Shown piece after piece: positions 25,807 through 36,833 of a stretch of DNA of 64,000 nucleotides. The translations under genes and the position numbers were made by a program. The notes beneath the pieces were generated by a model. The model was not told where the DNA came from. It saw only the letters and a program-made list of their open reading frames with translations, and ran no database searches. Numbering within the stretch: the first letter of the stretch is position 1; each line of letters starts with the position of its first letter. Source of the DNA: Salvator merianae (taxonomy: Eukaryota > Chordata > Lepidosauria > Squamata > Teiidae); assembly GCA_003586115.2 (NCBI GenBank), contig QVOM02000090.1:13266427-13330426 (forward strand), given 5' to 3'.

Positions 25807-26389
25807 TAGGACAGGTCACCACCCAGTGATCTCCAGTCCCTCCCTTCTGTCCCCAGAGCCACAGTCAAGGGAGGTTCGCATCTCCAGGAAAAACGAGCGG
25901 CCGGTTACAGTGCGGTTCTTCGTTCCCCTTTTCCCTGCCTGTCTGCTCCAGGCCTGCTGGTTTCCCTTGGACCGTTTTCGTTCAGGTTTCCCATTGAGCA
26001 GGGACGAGTTATTGACATGCGGCTTCTCTTTCATCCGTAGCTTGTGTGGCGTTTTTTGTTTTGTTTTTTTTTTGTTTTGGTTTGGTTTTTTTGCATCTCT
26101 CCGGTTCATCAGCCCCCCAGCAGGGAAAGCAGCAGGAGAAACTCTGTCTGTGAAGCTCACAGGCAGACGCTTCCCTTATACTGCTGTGCAAGTTAAGCTC
26201 CTTTATTTTTTATTTTTTATTTTTTGGCTTGGGTTAGCTTGGCTTGGAATTTGAACAAATTGCAGCACGGATCTGATGTGCGCAGAGCATCCGAAGGGGA
26301 AGCGCCAGAAAAGGCAAAAGTCAAAGCAACCCCTGCCAAGGAAATTGCCCGGGGGCGTCTAGGTTGTGGTCCGAGCTGAACGGCGGCGC

Positions 26390-26575
26390 AAAGTGCCAGG
26401 AAAGCCAAGGGCTTCCAGTTCGATCCCCGGCTTCTCCTTGGAAGAAAGTGGGAGCAAACCACTGTTCCACCTCTGCCAGGAAAATGTCATGAAAGTGTCT
26501 GACGCAGGTTCGATCCCAGCAGGCCACGTCTGTGTCTGCCAAGAAAACTGCACAGAGCTGCCCATGTAGGACTTG
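26390..26575. repeat. diverged tRNA-derived SINE relics
   Basis: Two B-box-like GTTCGATCCC motifs (about 26418 and 26509) and two TGCCA(G/A)GAAAA motifs, matching the 3' body of the SINEs at 12240-12545. Confidence 0.5.
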
Positions 26576-26644
26576 ACCCAGGCTCAGGGCAACCAGACAA
26601 CCATTTGGAAGGCAGGTTAAGAGGATTCATCCTACATGTTGGTG

Positions 26645-26775
26645 GGGTCTAAGGGAACTCCCATTCCCAAGGGGGGGGGGGTCTAAGTGGGCGGGGCATC
26701 CCTCAGACCACACCAGCATGGAGCAGGGAGACTCCCAGTACTCTTGCTGGTCCAGTATAATGGCCAGTGCAGGAA
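26645..26775. repeat. dispersed repeat shared with the EP400 3' UTR, copy 1
   Basis: GTCTAAGTGGGCGGGGCATC, CTCAGACCACACCAGCATGG and GACTCCCAGTA align with 43525-43590. Confidence 0.6.
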
Positions 26776-26879
26776 TGCCCTTTGGTTGAACACTTCCAGT
26801 GGGAGAGGCCAGGAACTCCCTATTTAATTTGCCCATAATCAATTTGTTTTAACTTAAACCTGCTGTCGACCCTCCTCAC

Positions 26880-28125
26880 AGAGGCCGGGAGGCAGGGGAG
26901 GCCCTCCCTTTCCCACACATTTCTCCTTGCCTTTTAATGCTACTTCCTGCGCAAGGAGGACACACTATCTGTCGCTGTGGCAGCTTTTGAAAAAGAATAA
27001 ACAGCGGGAACATTGCGAGACCTCAGCAGAGCATGAAATGATTTGACTTGTCTCTTTGTCTGCCAGAGACACACCATTCATCACCCTCTCGAAGTGCATT
27101 GAAGCTGGTTTTCTTTTCTGTCCACCCAGATGGCAGTAGAGGGGTTTTGAATACAGTATTTATTTCTAGCATTGTAAAAGGCCTCTTTGCTTTAAAGTGA
27201 TCCCAGCACAGAGCACAAAATGATAAGCAGAAGAAAGTTTAGGGCCACATCAGTCTGGCTTCAGGACCAGTTAGAGAAGAGATTTCGGGACCTTTTGCTA
27301 AATCATAGAAGGGAACTTAGGGGTCACCTAGACCTACCCCACGGTCGGAAGCACACGGTCTTGAGTCGGATTTCTAGTATCTTCCCAGCAGAAAGCAATG
27401 GCACTTCTAGATCCACCAAGAAAACGGTGCAGATATATTCACGTGGCCACCAGAAGTCAACCTTGACTCAACTGAACCTGAGAATGATAAAAAATTTAGG
27501 GAAATGCATGAAGGGAATTTGTGTGGAATCATCTTTCCAGAGAGAAGGTTCAAAGGACCATAAAAGATGGCTGGAATTCTTTGTCCTTTTCTAGTGTTTT
27601 GTTTTTGTTCCCCCCCCCCCAATTATGAAATATCGCTCAAAGGCAACCTACCATGCACCCTAGGAGTAAATTTAGCCATTCTCTTGGAAAGAAGTCTCCC
27701 AAGCCTTCTGCAAATTCATTGCACTTATCTTTCCGGAAGAGAGTGTGGACAGCAGATATTTGGGGAGGACACAGCATGCACTCAGCATGAGAATATTCGG
27801 CATCTTCTGTCATCTCCCTCTCGTCCCTGAAGCCTAGCTATTATATTATGGGATAGCTGGCTAGCATGACAGCGTTTTCTATGTAAATATGGGATTACTG
27901 CCTGTAAACACAGATAAGAAAGGGAGATTTGTGGCAGTACGGAAATTGATTAGCTGCTTGCCAGCCAGTTTTGAAATAATCTACCAAAGGACCGAGATAA
28001 TCCCGTTGTGCAACAGTGTTCGAGGAGGAAATTACTGTGCGCGATATCGCTGAATTGTCCCTGCCTGGAGAGTGGACGGATGGGTCATCCGCTTGCCCCG
28101 TGCTTTTCCAGAGGGAGAAGTAAAT
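26880..28125. other. gene-free sequence with repeat-free island
   Basis: No gene recognised. 27835-28080 (TATGTAAATATGGG, GAAATTGATTAGCTGC, GAGATAATCCCGTTG, GCGCGATATCGC) is repeat-free and may be a conserved element. Confidence 0.35.
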
Positions 28126-28149
28126 CTTGGCTCACCGAATGTGCACAAG

Positions 28150-28583
28150 TGTCAACCAAGACACCCCTGGGTTTGAGACCCCTCTAGGGCACGAAAATTC
28201 CCCGGATGACCTCGGACCACCTCCTGCCTCTCTGCATAACCAACAGGATAGAAGGAAGGAGAATATGGTGCACCAGGATCAGGGCCTTTGGAGAAACAAC
28301 AGGTATAACTGCCGCAAATAAATATATTACGCATAATGTACATAGGTTTCCCAGGGCATAAAAAACTGCACACTGTTCCAGGTTTAGGGCTTTTGGAGAA
28401 AAGGCAGATAAAAATGCCCCCAATAAATAGATAATGCATCGTGTATATAGGAATCCAGAGGCATAAAAAACTGTGTGGTGTTCCAGGTTTAGGGCTTTTG
28501 GAGAAACAACAGATGTAAATACCACAAATAAATATATAATGCAGAATGTATATAGGAATCCCTACACATAGAAAATTGTACAC
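28150..28583 (-). other. 143-codon open frame over the tandem repeat
   Basis: Three successive 35-residue repeats rich in I, Y, F and C, each with FSK(S/G)P(K/D)PG. Because the unit is 105 bases (35 codons) the frame stays open. No splice context, no promoter, no family recognised. Most likely not a gene. Confidence 0.2.
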
Positions 28584-28587
28584 GGCA
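28273..28587. repeat. 105-bp tandem repeat, three copies
   Basis: Units start at 28273, 28378 and 28483 with CCAGG(A/T)T(C/T)AGGGC(C/T)TTTGGAG. They share an internal CATAAAAAACTG and an (A/C)AATAAAT(A/G) block. The period is exactly 105 bases between starts. The minus strand is open through all three. Confidence 0.85.
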
Positions 28588-28619
28588 GTCCACCTAACTA
28601 GAAATTCTCCCTACAGAGT

Positions 28620-28950
28620 TGCTGGACACAATGATTATATTACCAAGGGGAGGAAAAACTTTCTTTCCTTATTTTTATTTTTTTGGTCTCCTTCCTGAGA
28701 GAAACCGGGATATCGGGAGATATTTTTGCAATTGCGCTGATTTGGAAAGTGTTTCTGCCATCTGTTCATCTGTGTAATTATAGATGCAGAAGAAGAAGAA
28801 GAAGAACCTCCAAAGAATCATAATTCACATGCATATAATACCTCTTTGAAAAAAGGGAATGAGCAATTTAAATGCATATGCGTCCTGCCAAATTAATCTT
28901 TCTCGAACATCTTTTTCATTCCTTCAAAGCTGTCATGTGACCACTGAGTC
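28620..28950. promoter_or_regulatory. candidate conserved noncoding element
   Basis: Repeat-free: GATATTTTTGCAATTGCGC, GAGCAATTTAAATGCATATG, CAAATTAATC. Confidence 0.28.
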
Positions 28951-29105
28951 TTTAGCAAGTAGCACCAAAAATGCAGGAGGGGTTGGTTGCAATCTGTGGG
29001 GCTACGACGGGGTGTAACCAGCAAGGTACCCATCCCTTAGAACCAGCAATCTCTGCTGGGAAGGGGAATCATTGAGCACACCCTTATTATTTTGGGCATC
29101 TGGGG

Positions 29106-29506
29106 TGTTAGAATTAGCTATTCCAGATGGGCAGCACAGCCTAGAAGCCGCCTGTCAGGCCCAGGGCGCCTGCCATAATGCTGATTGGGCAGAGCCCCAA
29201 GGAAGGCGGACCTGGCATAGGCTGATGGAGTGGAATTCCCAGGGAAGACAGATGGCATGAGCTGACTGACCAGGATTTCCTGGTGACCTGGCACAGGCTG
29301 ATTTGGTGGAACTTGGGGGAACAGATGGCATAAGCTGATCGGGCATTGTAGATATGTAAATAGTATAAATGTGGCAGTTATACAGGTCAGGACACTGACA
29401 AGAATAAGATATTACGCTGAATTCACTTGTCCTGTAATAAACCAAGTTCCTGCTTGTTCTTGTGAACTCTGGGTCCAGTTGCTATTTGCAGTGACTGAGC
29501 TAAACA
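29106..29506 (+). mobile_element. candidate solo LTR of a retrovirus-like element
   Basis: About 400 bases starting TGTTAG and ending CTAAACA (TG...CA, inverted). It holds repeated GCATAGGCTGAT / GCATAAGCTGAT units like a U3 enhancer, a TATAAA at 29364, and AATAAA at 29436 followed by CTTGTTCTTGTG. That order fits U3-R-U5. No matching target duplication is visible (TGGGG versus TCACC) and there is no internal coding sequence, so it would be an old solo LTR. Confidence 0.5.
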
Positions 29507-29619
29507 TCACCCTGCCTGATGTACTTACTGATCTGCAGTCAGTTGAGTTTACCAAGCCAGGTTACTGAGAAGGAGCGGATCAGAAATGGCCGGATCCTGT
29601 CAGTGTGACTAAACAGTCG

Positions 29620-29882
29620 AGACGTGTGCCAACGTGCTTCTTCCGGTTTGGTTGGATTAGGAATACTCCTTTGTATGGCTCAAATATGAACTTTTCTCTT
29701 CGAACAGGCACGAACTTGAATCGAACAGGCTGCACTCAATAGGTTTACTTGACGTCTCTTCATTCGGTTTGAACTAGAACTCTGCTTTCGAACAGGCAAG
29801 GTGTTCGACGAACTCTCATTTTTCCAACACCCTGTATGACTCAAACCAGTTCAGACTCAAACCAGTTCAGTACACCTCTATT
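29620..29882. repeat. GGTTCG-rich dispersed repeat copy 3
   Basis: CGTGTGCCAACGTGCTTC, three TTCGAACAGGCA-like units and GAACCAGTTCAG-like ends (CAAACCAGTTCAGTACACC). Confidence 0.55.
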
Positions 29883-30159
29883 AAACAGGAAAGTGAAACC
29901 CACCAGATGCATGATTGGCTTTGCCCATCTGCTTAGGGTTCTGTGCAGGTCTCTTCGCCTCCCCTTGTCTAGACAGGCTATGGGTCCCAGTCCAATGGGG
30001 GCATTTCTTAACGGTGTCATCTGCATGGAAGTCAGGGCTACCAAGAGTTCTTAGCCCTGGTATCTCCAACTGGTACCCACAAAGATGCAATGGGTACCAA
30101 TTATTTCTGGCTTTAGTGTATCAATGGCTCTAGAGAACACTTCTAGATCCTCTTCTCCA

Positions 30160-30405
30160 AGACACCCTTTTTTGCCCTGAATTCTGCCCCCCTCAGTCTT
30201 TGCTGAATCATTTGATAATTGGCACAGTGCTTTACGCTTGAGCTCCCTGCTTTGAAATTCTCACTTTGTTCCAGGGATGTTTCATTTGCTTCTTTATTGA
30301 TCCCCCTTTTATTGGAACTGTGATTTTTCATCTGTTTTATTTTCTGCGCCGCTCAGGGACTATTTTTATTGGGTGGTGGACAAATGACATGAATAAATAA
30401 ATGCA
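30160..30405. repeat. LINE tail
   Basis: Ends CTGCGCCGCTCAGGGACTAT, GGGTGGTGGACAAATGACAT and AATAAATAAATG, the usual LINE 3' terminus in reptiles. Confidence 0.55.
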
Positions 30406-31061
30406 ACATTTCAGCATACCCCCCTCCACCCCTGAACTATATCCTCCAGAGTCCTGCTCCGAGAAGCAGCTGCTGTCATTTCGGAAGGGGGAAGAAGAAA
30501 CACCGGATCGAAATCCAGATGTGCGCGTGGCTTCCTGGGGAAATTTGGCCTTTGCTGATTGCAATTCGGGCAGTAGCAATGGCGCAGTGGCAGGACCACC
30601 GTCTGGGAAGCGGAGGGCCCCATATTTGGTGCCCACCATCTCTTGAGAGAGAAGGTTGCAGTCAGGGACCCCTTGGTCAGAGCAGGACCTCTATAGACTA
30701 CCTGGAATACTTGGGATTCTTTAGCACATACGAATAGGACAAGGTAACGGCAGGGTAAGCCTGAAAAACCTGGGAAGTAAATACTAAGTGAGATCTTGTA
30801 ACAAACCTGTTCAGAGCATTGGGGAGAAACGTGCTAAACAAATTAATATTTTTAACTCATCAGCTTTGGGCGCAGCCTTGGATCAAATGAAGTGCTCGTT
30901 TCCTTGCTTCAGTACACACCCTTCCCATTTTGTTCTCCTCCATTCATTTGTGAAATACATCACGTTCAAAGTATCCCCTTCCATTTCCTACAGTGCATGC
31001 ACCACTAGGAACGCGTAGGTCAAATAGATCGTTTTAATTATTGTACAAATGATATTTATGC

Positions 31062-31068
<7 letters not shown>

Positions 31069-31105
<37 letters not shown>
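31069..31105. repeat. (TA)n(CA)n microsatellite
   Basis: TA dinucleotides running into CA. Confidence 0.95.
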
Positions 31106-31106
<1 letters not shown>

Positions 31107-31327
31107 TGCATTAATATATTATGTCCACACCACACGCACAGATACACACACAGGTGCACATCGTGCCTTTCTGCCCAGCGAAGGGACAGGCAACCAGGAG
31201 GCAGTATATTTGAACAGGGGCAGTTCCCTTCTAGAGGTGACCAGCGCCCAGGACATGCTCTAGCCGCAGCCCAGAGCCTGGAGGGAGGAGGTGGGGCCTG
31301 ACCTTTAGGGGTGGGGCAGGGCCAAGG

Positions 31328-31343
31328 GTGTGTGTGTGTGTGT
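31328..31343. repeat. (GT)n microsatellite
   Basis: Eight GT units. Confidence 0.9.
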
Positions 31344-32276
31344 AGTTCGGGGGGTGTACTCTGTACCCAGAATATGTGAAAACAAAGACGACAAAAATAC
31401 AACCCAATGGCTTGTATGCTGACTGGATTTTTGATGCAACTTCTGTTTCCTTCCTTCTTTCTCCTCCCTTATCCCCTCTGCTGTTCCTGCAATGGCCACT
31501 GCGTGGATTCCTTGGGAGCAAAGACCTAATTATGTGCTCTTGCCTTCCGCACTTCTCGTGGGCTCCATATAACAAGGATGGTGGCTGGAACCCACTGGGC
31601 TGGTGGGAAAGTGGGCAAGGCTTTAAAAAGCAAATGGTTGCACAGAACTGGTAGAGCTAATTACAGCTGAAATGTTGAAAGGCTGCAGTTCTGAGCAAAG
31701 TCACCTGAAAACTGACCCCTCTAAACAGAGCGGATTCTGCACCCACTAGCCAACCCTGAATTGGAGTAGATATAAAGTGGAAAGGGAGGGCAGAGTTAAG
31801 CTGTTTGCGATGGACCGAGTGTGACAGGATCAGTGCTGGCTCAGGTCCAGGGTGGCTAAAAAGCAGCTAAAAGGAAAGGGTACCAGAGGTCAGAATAGGT
31901 AGAGCAGGTGGCAGATGAGACCCTGAAAAGCCGCAATTCTTTGCAAATCCAGGCAACAGTCGAATTAGAACATGTGTGAAGGAGAAAGCCAGAGTGTCCT
32001 TGAGTTCTGAGCAAGTCAGTATGGTGGGGTACTGCCCGGTTCACTCTTATGGGTCAGCTGTCCCAGTGCCATAAATAACTGCAAAGAGAGAGGAGAAGCT
32101 TGTCCATTTTGCACCCTCTGCTCCCAGATTAACACGTCTTTGGTTCTTCGCAAGTTTTACAAAAGCTATTGCTGACCTCTAGTGTACAGCTACTAAATTC
32201 AGACAAACAGCCGATTAGATTAAGGCAAAGGCATCACTGAGTCCAGCTCAACTCCTGATATCAACATAGAGAGGTC

Positions 32277-32335
32277 CATGCAGTTTTCTTGGCAATGATG
32301 TGGAACAATGTGCCATTGTTTCCTCCTGAGGAGAC
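32277..32335. repeat. SINE body fragment
   Basis: CATGCAGTTTTCTTGGCA followed by a GCCATTG block, as in the SINE at about 12418. Confidence 0.45.
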
Positions 32336-33169
32336 GCCCCACCATCAGCTCACTGAGAGAAAAGCATCACAACAAAATTGCCCAGGGGAAAGATGCTACT
32401 GCCAACCCCCAAGTAGCATTCTGGGCTTCCCTCCCAGACACCTGCAGCTCTCCAGCCTCAGATTACTCCATCCTCAGGGAATCGGCATTTAAAGATGCCA
32501 CACCAAGGTGGTCGGGCTTTGTGCAAATGGCCCATACCCCAGCTGCCAGGGGGGCGGGAGAAGGCACCAACGGGGCCTTTATGCCAGCTCACTTTGCCAG
32601 TCGAGGGCTGAGGGAAGGAAGGAGAAACCCATCAGAGAGAGGAAGGTTCGCTAAAGATCTGTGTGGACATCCAGTTGGAGGGACAGAGAACAAAAACGCA
32701 ACTCTTCAGTTGGCTCTTTTGCTTCAAGGGATTCAGCGATGCTTGAAGATGCCAGGGACGTTTTCTGCTGGGGGGGGGGTATAATCAAATGGGCCCCAGA
32801 AGCCTTTGCGGTTGCCAAGCTGGCCAGCAGAGATCACGTTTAGCTGGGACTGGTTTTTATCTCCTCTTATTGGTTCTTTCAACCTGTGCACATTTCTGGT
32901 TTCAAGGCTGCCCTGAAAGGATGTCCCATTCATCTTGCTCTCTCGCACAGGGGCCCATTCCAACTTTCTTGTGCCCAACAGCTGAGGCTCCGGGCCAAAC
33001 AAGAGCTAGGCAAGGCTTCGTCAAAGCGCCTGTCTCTGATCCCCCTTGACTTGGCTTTCGTTTGGAGCCGACCAGCAGCTCCTCCCTCTACAAAGCCGCT
33101 TTCTGTTGAATTGCTACTGAGAGAAGCAAGGGCACAGTTATGCTTTCATTGAGGTGCTTCCACTGAAAT

Positions 33170-33450
33170 AATCATAACTTTCTTCTCCTTTTTTTTTTTT
33201 TTTTCAGCCTGATAAAAATCAAATCGCAGCAGAAGTGATTTATGCTCCCTTCTGCTTTACCGCTTCCCGCTCGCCTTGCAGTTAATAGCAAAAACTGATT
33301 AAAACATCTATAATCTTCAAGTCTACAGAGGCCCAGGATAGTCTCACGGCGAACGGGTGTGCAAACTGATAACAGTCGCCCCACTGCTGCCGTCGGCAGC
33401 GGCCCCCAGACTCTTAATATTCATACAGAGGTAGCTCGGGGCTGGATTTC
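33170..33450. promoter_or_regulatory. candidate conserved noncoding element near NOC4L 3' end
   Basis: Repeat-free apart from a T run: GATAAAAATCAAATCGC, GAAGTGATTTATGC, GCAGTTAATAGC, ACTGATTAAAAC, CTTAATATTCATAC. Confidence 0.28.
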
Positions 33451-34267
33451 AAAACCAGCCGGGCTTCTCCCTCCATCAGATGCACTCCGGCTTGAAAAGA
33501 TAAGCAAGTCTCTGGGACGCTTGCTTCCAAGGGTCACTGGGTAGGGCGGAGGCGAAAGATTCATGGGAATCACAGATCTATCAGAAATGCCCGGTGGGGG
33601 TTACAAAATGCCTCTCCCTGGCCGGTTGGCAGAGCATTTGAAGCTACACGATAAATTGCTCATCCCATGGTGAGTAATAAAATTGCCCCCTTGACGATTG
33701 CAAAAATGTAGGGTGACCAAAGGCAACGGAAAGCAGGGTTCCTGCTCTTTAAATACTCCTAGGAAAGAGGAATTTCAGGAGGTGAGGATTTAAAGGTGGC
33801 ATCGGCTGAACTTCCTTCTTCTAGGCAACTATTAAAGGCAGAGGAGGCCAGCATTTTCCTCTTCTAGGCAACTATTATCGATTTCCAAACAGCCCTGGCT
33901 GACGAGGGAACAAATCATACCACACTTCAGACAGACAAGTGAAGAATTCTATGCTCCTCTTTTGCAAATGATACACCACCACATCCAACAGAAAGGCCAA
34001 ATCTTAGTTAGCTTTTGTCAGTTGCACTGGCTTTTGATGTAGTTGGAATTATTATAATTATTGTTGTTGTGTTTTTCTTTTTAAAAAGGTGTTCAAATAT
34101 GGCAACACTGTTGCAACCCACATTGGGCAGCTACACGCTATCACCTTAGATTACACCACAAGGATACGTTAAGCTTGTTTTGGAGATGTACATATGGAAA
34201 CCACAATCAAAATGCACAAACAGGAAAAAATTCTGAGTACTACTATTATTATTATATTAAAAAAAGC

Positions 34268-34273
34268 TTTATT
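34268..34273 (-). terminator. NOC4L poly(A) signal
   Basis: AATAAA on the minus strand, 25 nt after the stop codon. Cleavage about 15-25 nt further gives a 3' UTR of roughly 50 nt. Confidence 0.8.
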
Positions 34274-34298
34274 AGTCTTTGATTCTGCATTTAAAAAG

Positions 34299-34415
34299 TC
34301 ATTCCAAGGAAAAGTACTCTGCAAAAATATCGTCTTTCTTGCCGAACAGGCCTCGGACCTGCTGAAATTCCAGTGGAATGTCTGAGGTCTCTTTCTTTAT
34401 ATCCTTATCAAAGAT
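34299..34415 (-). CDS. NOC4L: NOC4L exon 15 (terminal)
   Basis: Encodes IFDKDIKKETSDIPLEFQQV then RGLFGKKDDIFAEYFSLE and a TGA at 34299-34301. GCCAG acceptor. Confidence 0.95.
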   Translation of the reverse strand: MFDKDIKKETSDIPLEFQQVRGLFGKKDDIFAEYFSLE

Positions 34416-36773
34416 CTGGCAGAAAAGAGAGAAAGAAAGAAAGAAAGAAAGAGAAAGGCAGTCAGGCAGTGATTATCTTCTGTGATTTAATTTCCCATGT
34501 TACTTTTCGTCCCCTGTAACCAGGGCCCCAGTGGACTGTGAAAACATGAATTCCTGACAGGGTTGGGCCCTCAACATCACTGTCAACTGTCCACACTCTC
34601 ACACAATGCGCTGTTACCTCATAGCCAGTCAGCTCCAGAACTTCCGATAAGTCGTCTTCTACTTCGGATAGCGACGTGTTAATCAATGCGGCAGCTTTTG
34701 CCACATCCGGATGATAATGCTTCTGCAGGGTCTGCAATATCAAAAACAACGGTAAAAACTTCTGTTCAAGGTAAGGCCCTACAAAGGGGAGAATACCTGT
34801 GGTGGATAGGTATGTGTATAATTCTATTTAGCTGCCTGAAAAACTGATGCCCTTGGAGGCATCCTGCCTGTCTCTCCAACCCCGAGAGAGTACCCAGGCA
34901 TCCGTTCTAGTAAGTGGGGCACAAGTTCTGAAGTTTTGCTGCTGTTAAGCCAACACCCAGCAAATAAATGTGTGTTCAGAAAGTTCCCCTCCATGCAGAA
35001 AGGCAGCAAACCAAGGATGGGGCTCTGTTAAACCTGTCCCCGTGATGAGCTTTCTTTCTTTAGAGGCACGATCGTTATTTGCTTATTTTAAACAGAAATG
35101 GTAAAATTGGAAGACTGCTGGAAAAAGGCTGTCCTTGACAATCTAGTCTGCAATCCGGAACAGTGCGGGGTTCACAATCCTGCTTTAAATGTCTTAAGGA
35201 GTTTGGTCCTCTGGGACGATTACCTGGATTTCCCAGAGGGAGCTCTCCAGAGCTCTGCTTTGCACAGGGTCTTCTTCCTCCATCAAATACGGGTCTTTGC
35301 AGATCTCTACAGAACAAGGACAAAAGGAGCCGTCGCCTACAGACAGAGCTAACTTACTGGGTCCCTCCGGTTTTAAAACCAAGGGTGTTGCACGAGTCTT
35401 CAGGCAGAGGGAGCAACCCCACACTCAGCCCCCCTCCTAAGGAGGGCAACCCTCCCCCAGCCCACAAGCCCCCCCCCCCCGAGAGCCCCCCTCGAAAGGC
35501 ACCGACGGGGCAGCCTCTGAACCTGCCGAAGGGGCTTCTCGGCCGGAGGTTCCTTCTCCTCCACTCACCTGCAGGCCCGTCCGGCCGGTGCACCAGGACC
35601 CTGCACGCCGGATGCCTCCGCAGGAGGTTGCAGACGAAGGGGACGGCCAAGAGCAAGCCGTCGGGGGGCGCCGTGAGAGCCAGCCGGGCGAGGCGCTTGG
35701 CAAAGGCCGCTACCAGGTAGGCCGGCAGGTGCCTACGGAAAGGGAGGGGAATGCAAGCGAGGAGGAACACCCACTCCGCCCACAGCCCTGGCCGGCGATG
35801 CGCTTCTAGAGGATGGGGCAGGGGAAATGCAGCTCTGTGGGGCCACATCTGGCCCTCAAAGACTCACAGGGTTGAGTTTTCCAATGAATCTTAACTGCAC
35901 GTTCTTGTTCTTCTGCACTGATTCTATCTTAGCCTGCCCTGAGACCTTAAGGCATATAAGGCAGGACAGAAACGCAAACAAATAAATAGCTGAATATTCC
36001 ACAGGGGAAGCAGAAGTCCTGATGCGCCTAAAGTAAACAGGCTCCAGCATCCCTCTCCCCTCTTTGCAGAATCTCCTTCTCCTCCCTACCCTACTCTCAT
36101 TTATCTTGCAACCTCATCTTGTGATCCCCCCATCCCCACCCCTCTTTTCTTAACCACACACTTCAGAGAGATCAGACGATTCAAAAGCACTCCAGCGTCT
36201 ACAACCAAGGCACGACAGGTGTGCCAGAACTGAAACTATGGTTTGCTTTGAACCATTTCTTCGAACTACAGGGTGACTCAGTTCAGACACAAACCACGCA
36301 AACCACCCAGTCCGCTGCAAACCAACTGAACCAGTTCAGCACAAGGGCAGGCTTAAAACTCACTGAAAAGAGATCCCCCAAGGCCTCCCATTTATTATCT
36401 CCACCAAGTGACAATGAAAACGGCTTTTCAAAGGTTAGGTCAGGCTTCGGAGGCAGCCACAGAGAAAAGGGGACTTTGGTCTAGGCCCCCAAAGTCAAAA
36501 TGTGCAGGAGGCAAACAGGGCCACCAACAACCACGCACTTACGAGGAGGACAAGAATAAATCCAACAACCGGAAAAACCTGGCGCGATATTTCACGTGGA
36601 ATATGGACGGATCTAGGAGGCTGTAGAGCTTCTTATAAAAATCAGGATATTCACTAAATCAGGAGGAAAAAAGGAAACAATGAAAAAAGATTTGCTTAAC
36701 CCTGAAAGGCATATAAGGAGGCTCGTTGCACACGCTGAGAAGAAAGAGAAAGAGAGAGAGAGAGAGAGAGAAA

Positions 36774-36833
<60 letters not shown>

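Larger units (their letters stand above)
30640..33140. other. gene-free sequence
   Basis: No gene recognised apart from microsatellites and a SINE fragment. A 158-codon plus-strand frame (32308-32784) shows no family resemblance. Confidence 0.45.

Noticed and set aside
25775..26254. 159-codon plus-strand open frame
   Set aside because: Runs through T-rich low-complexity and repeat sequence; F/L-rich by composition only.
35163..35720. 185-codon plus-strand open frame
   Set aside because: Antisense to NOC4L exons 12 and 13; proline/arginine-rich by base composition.
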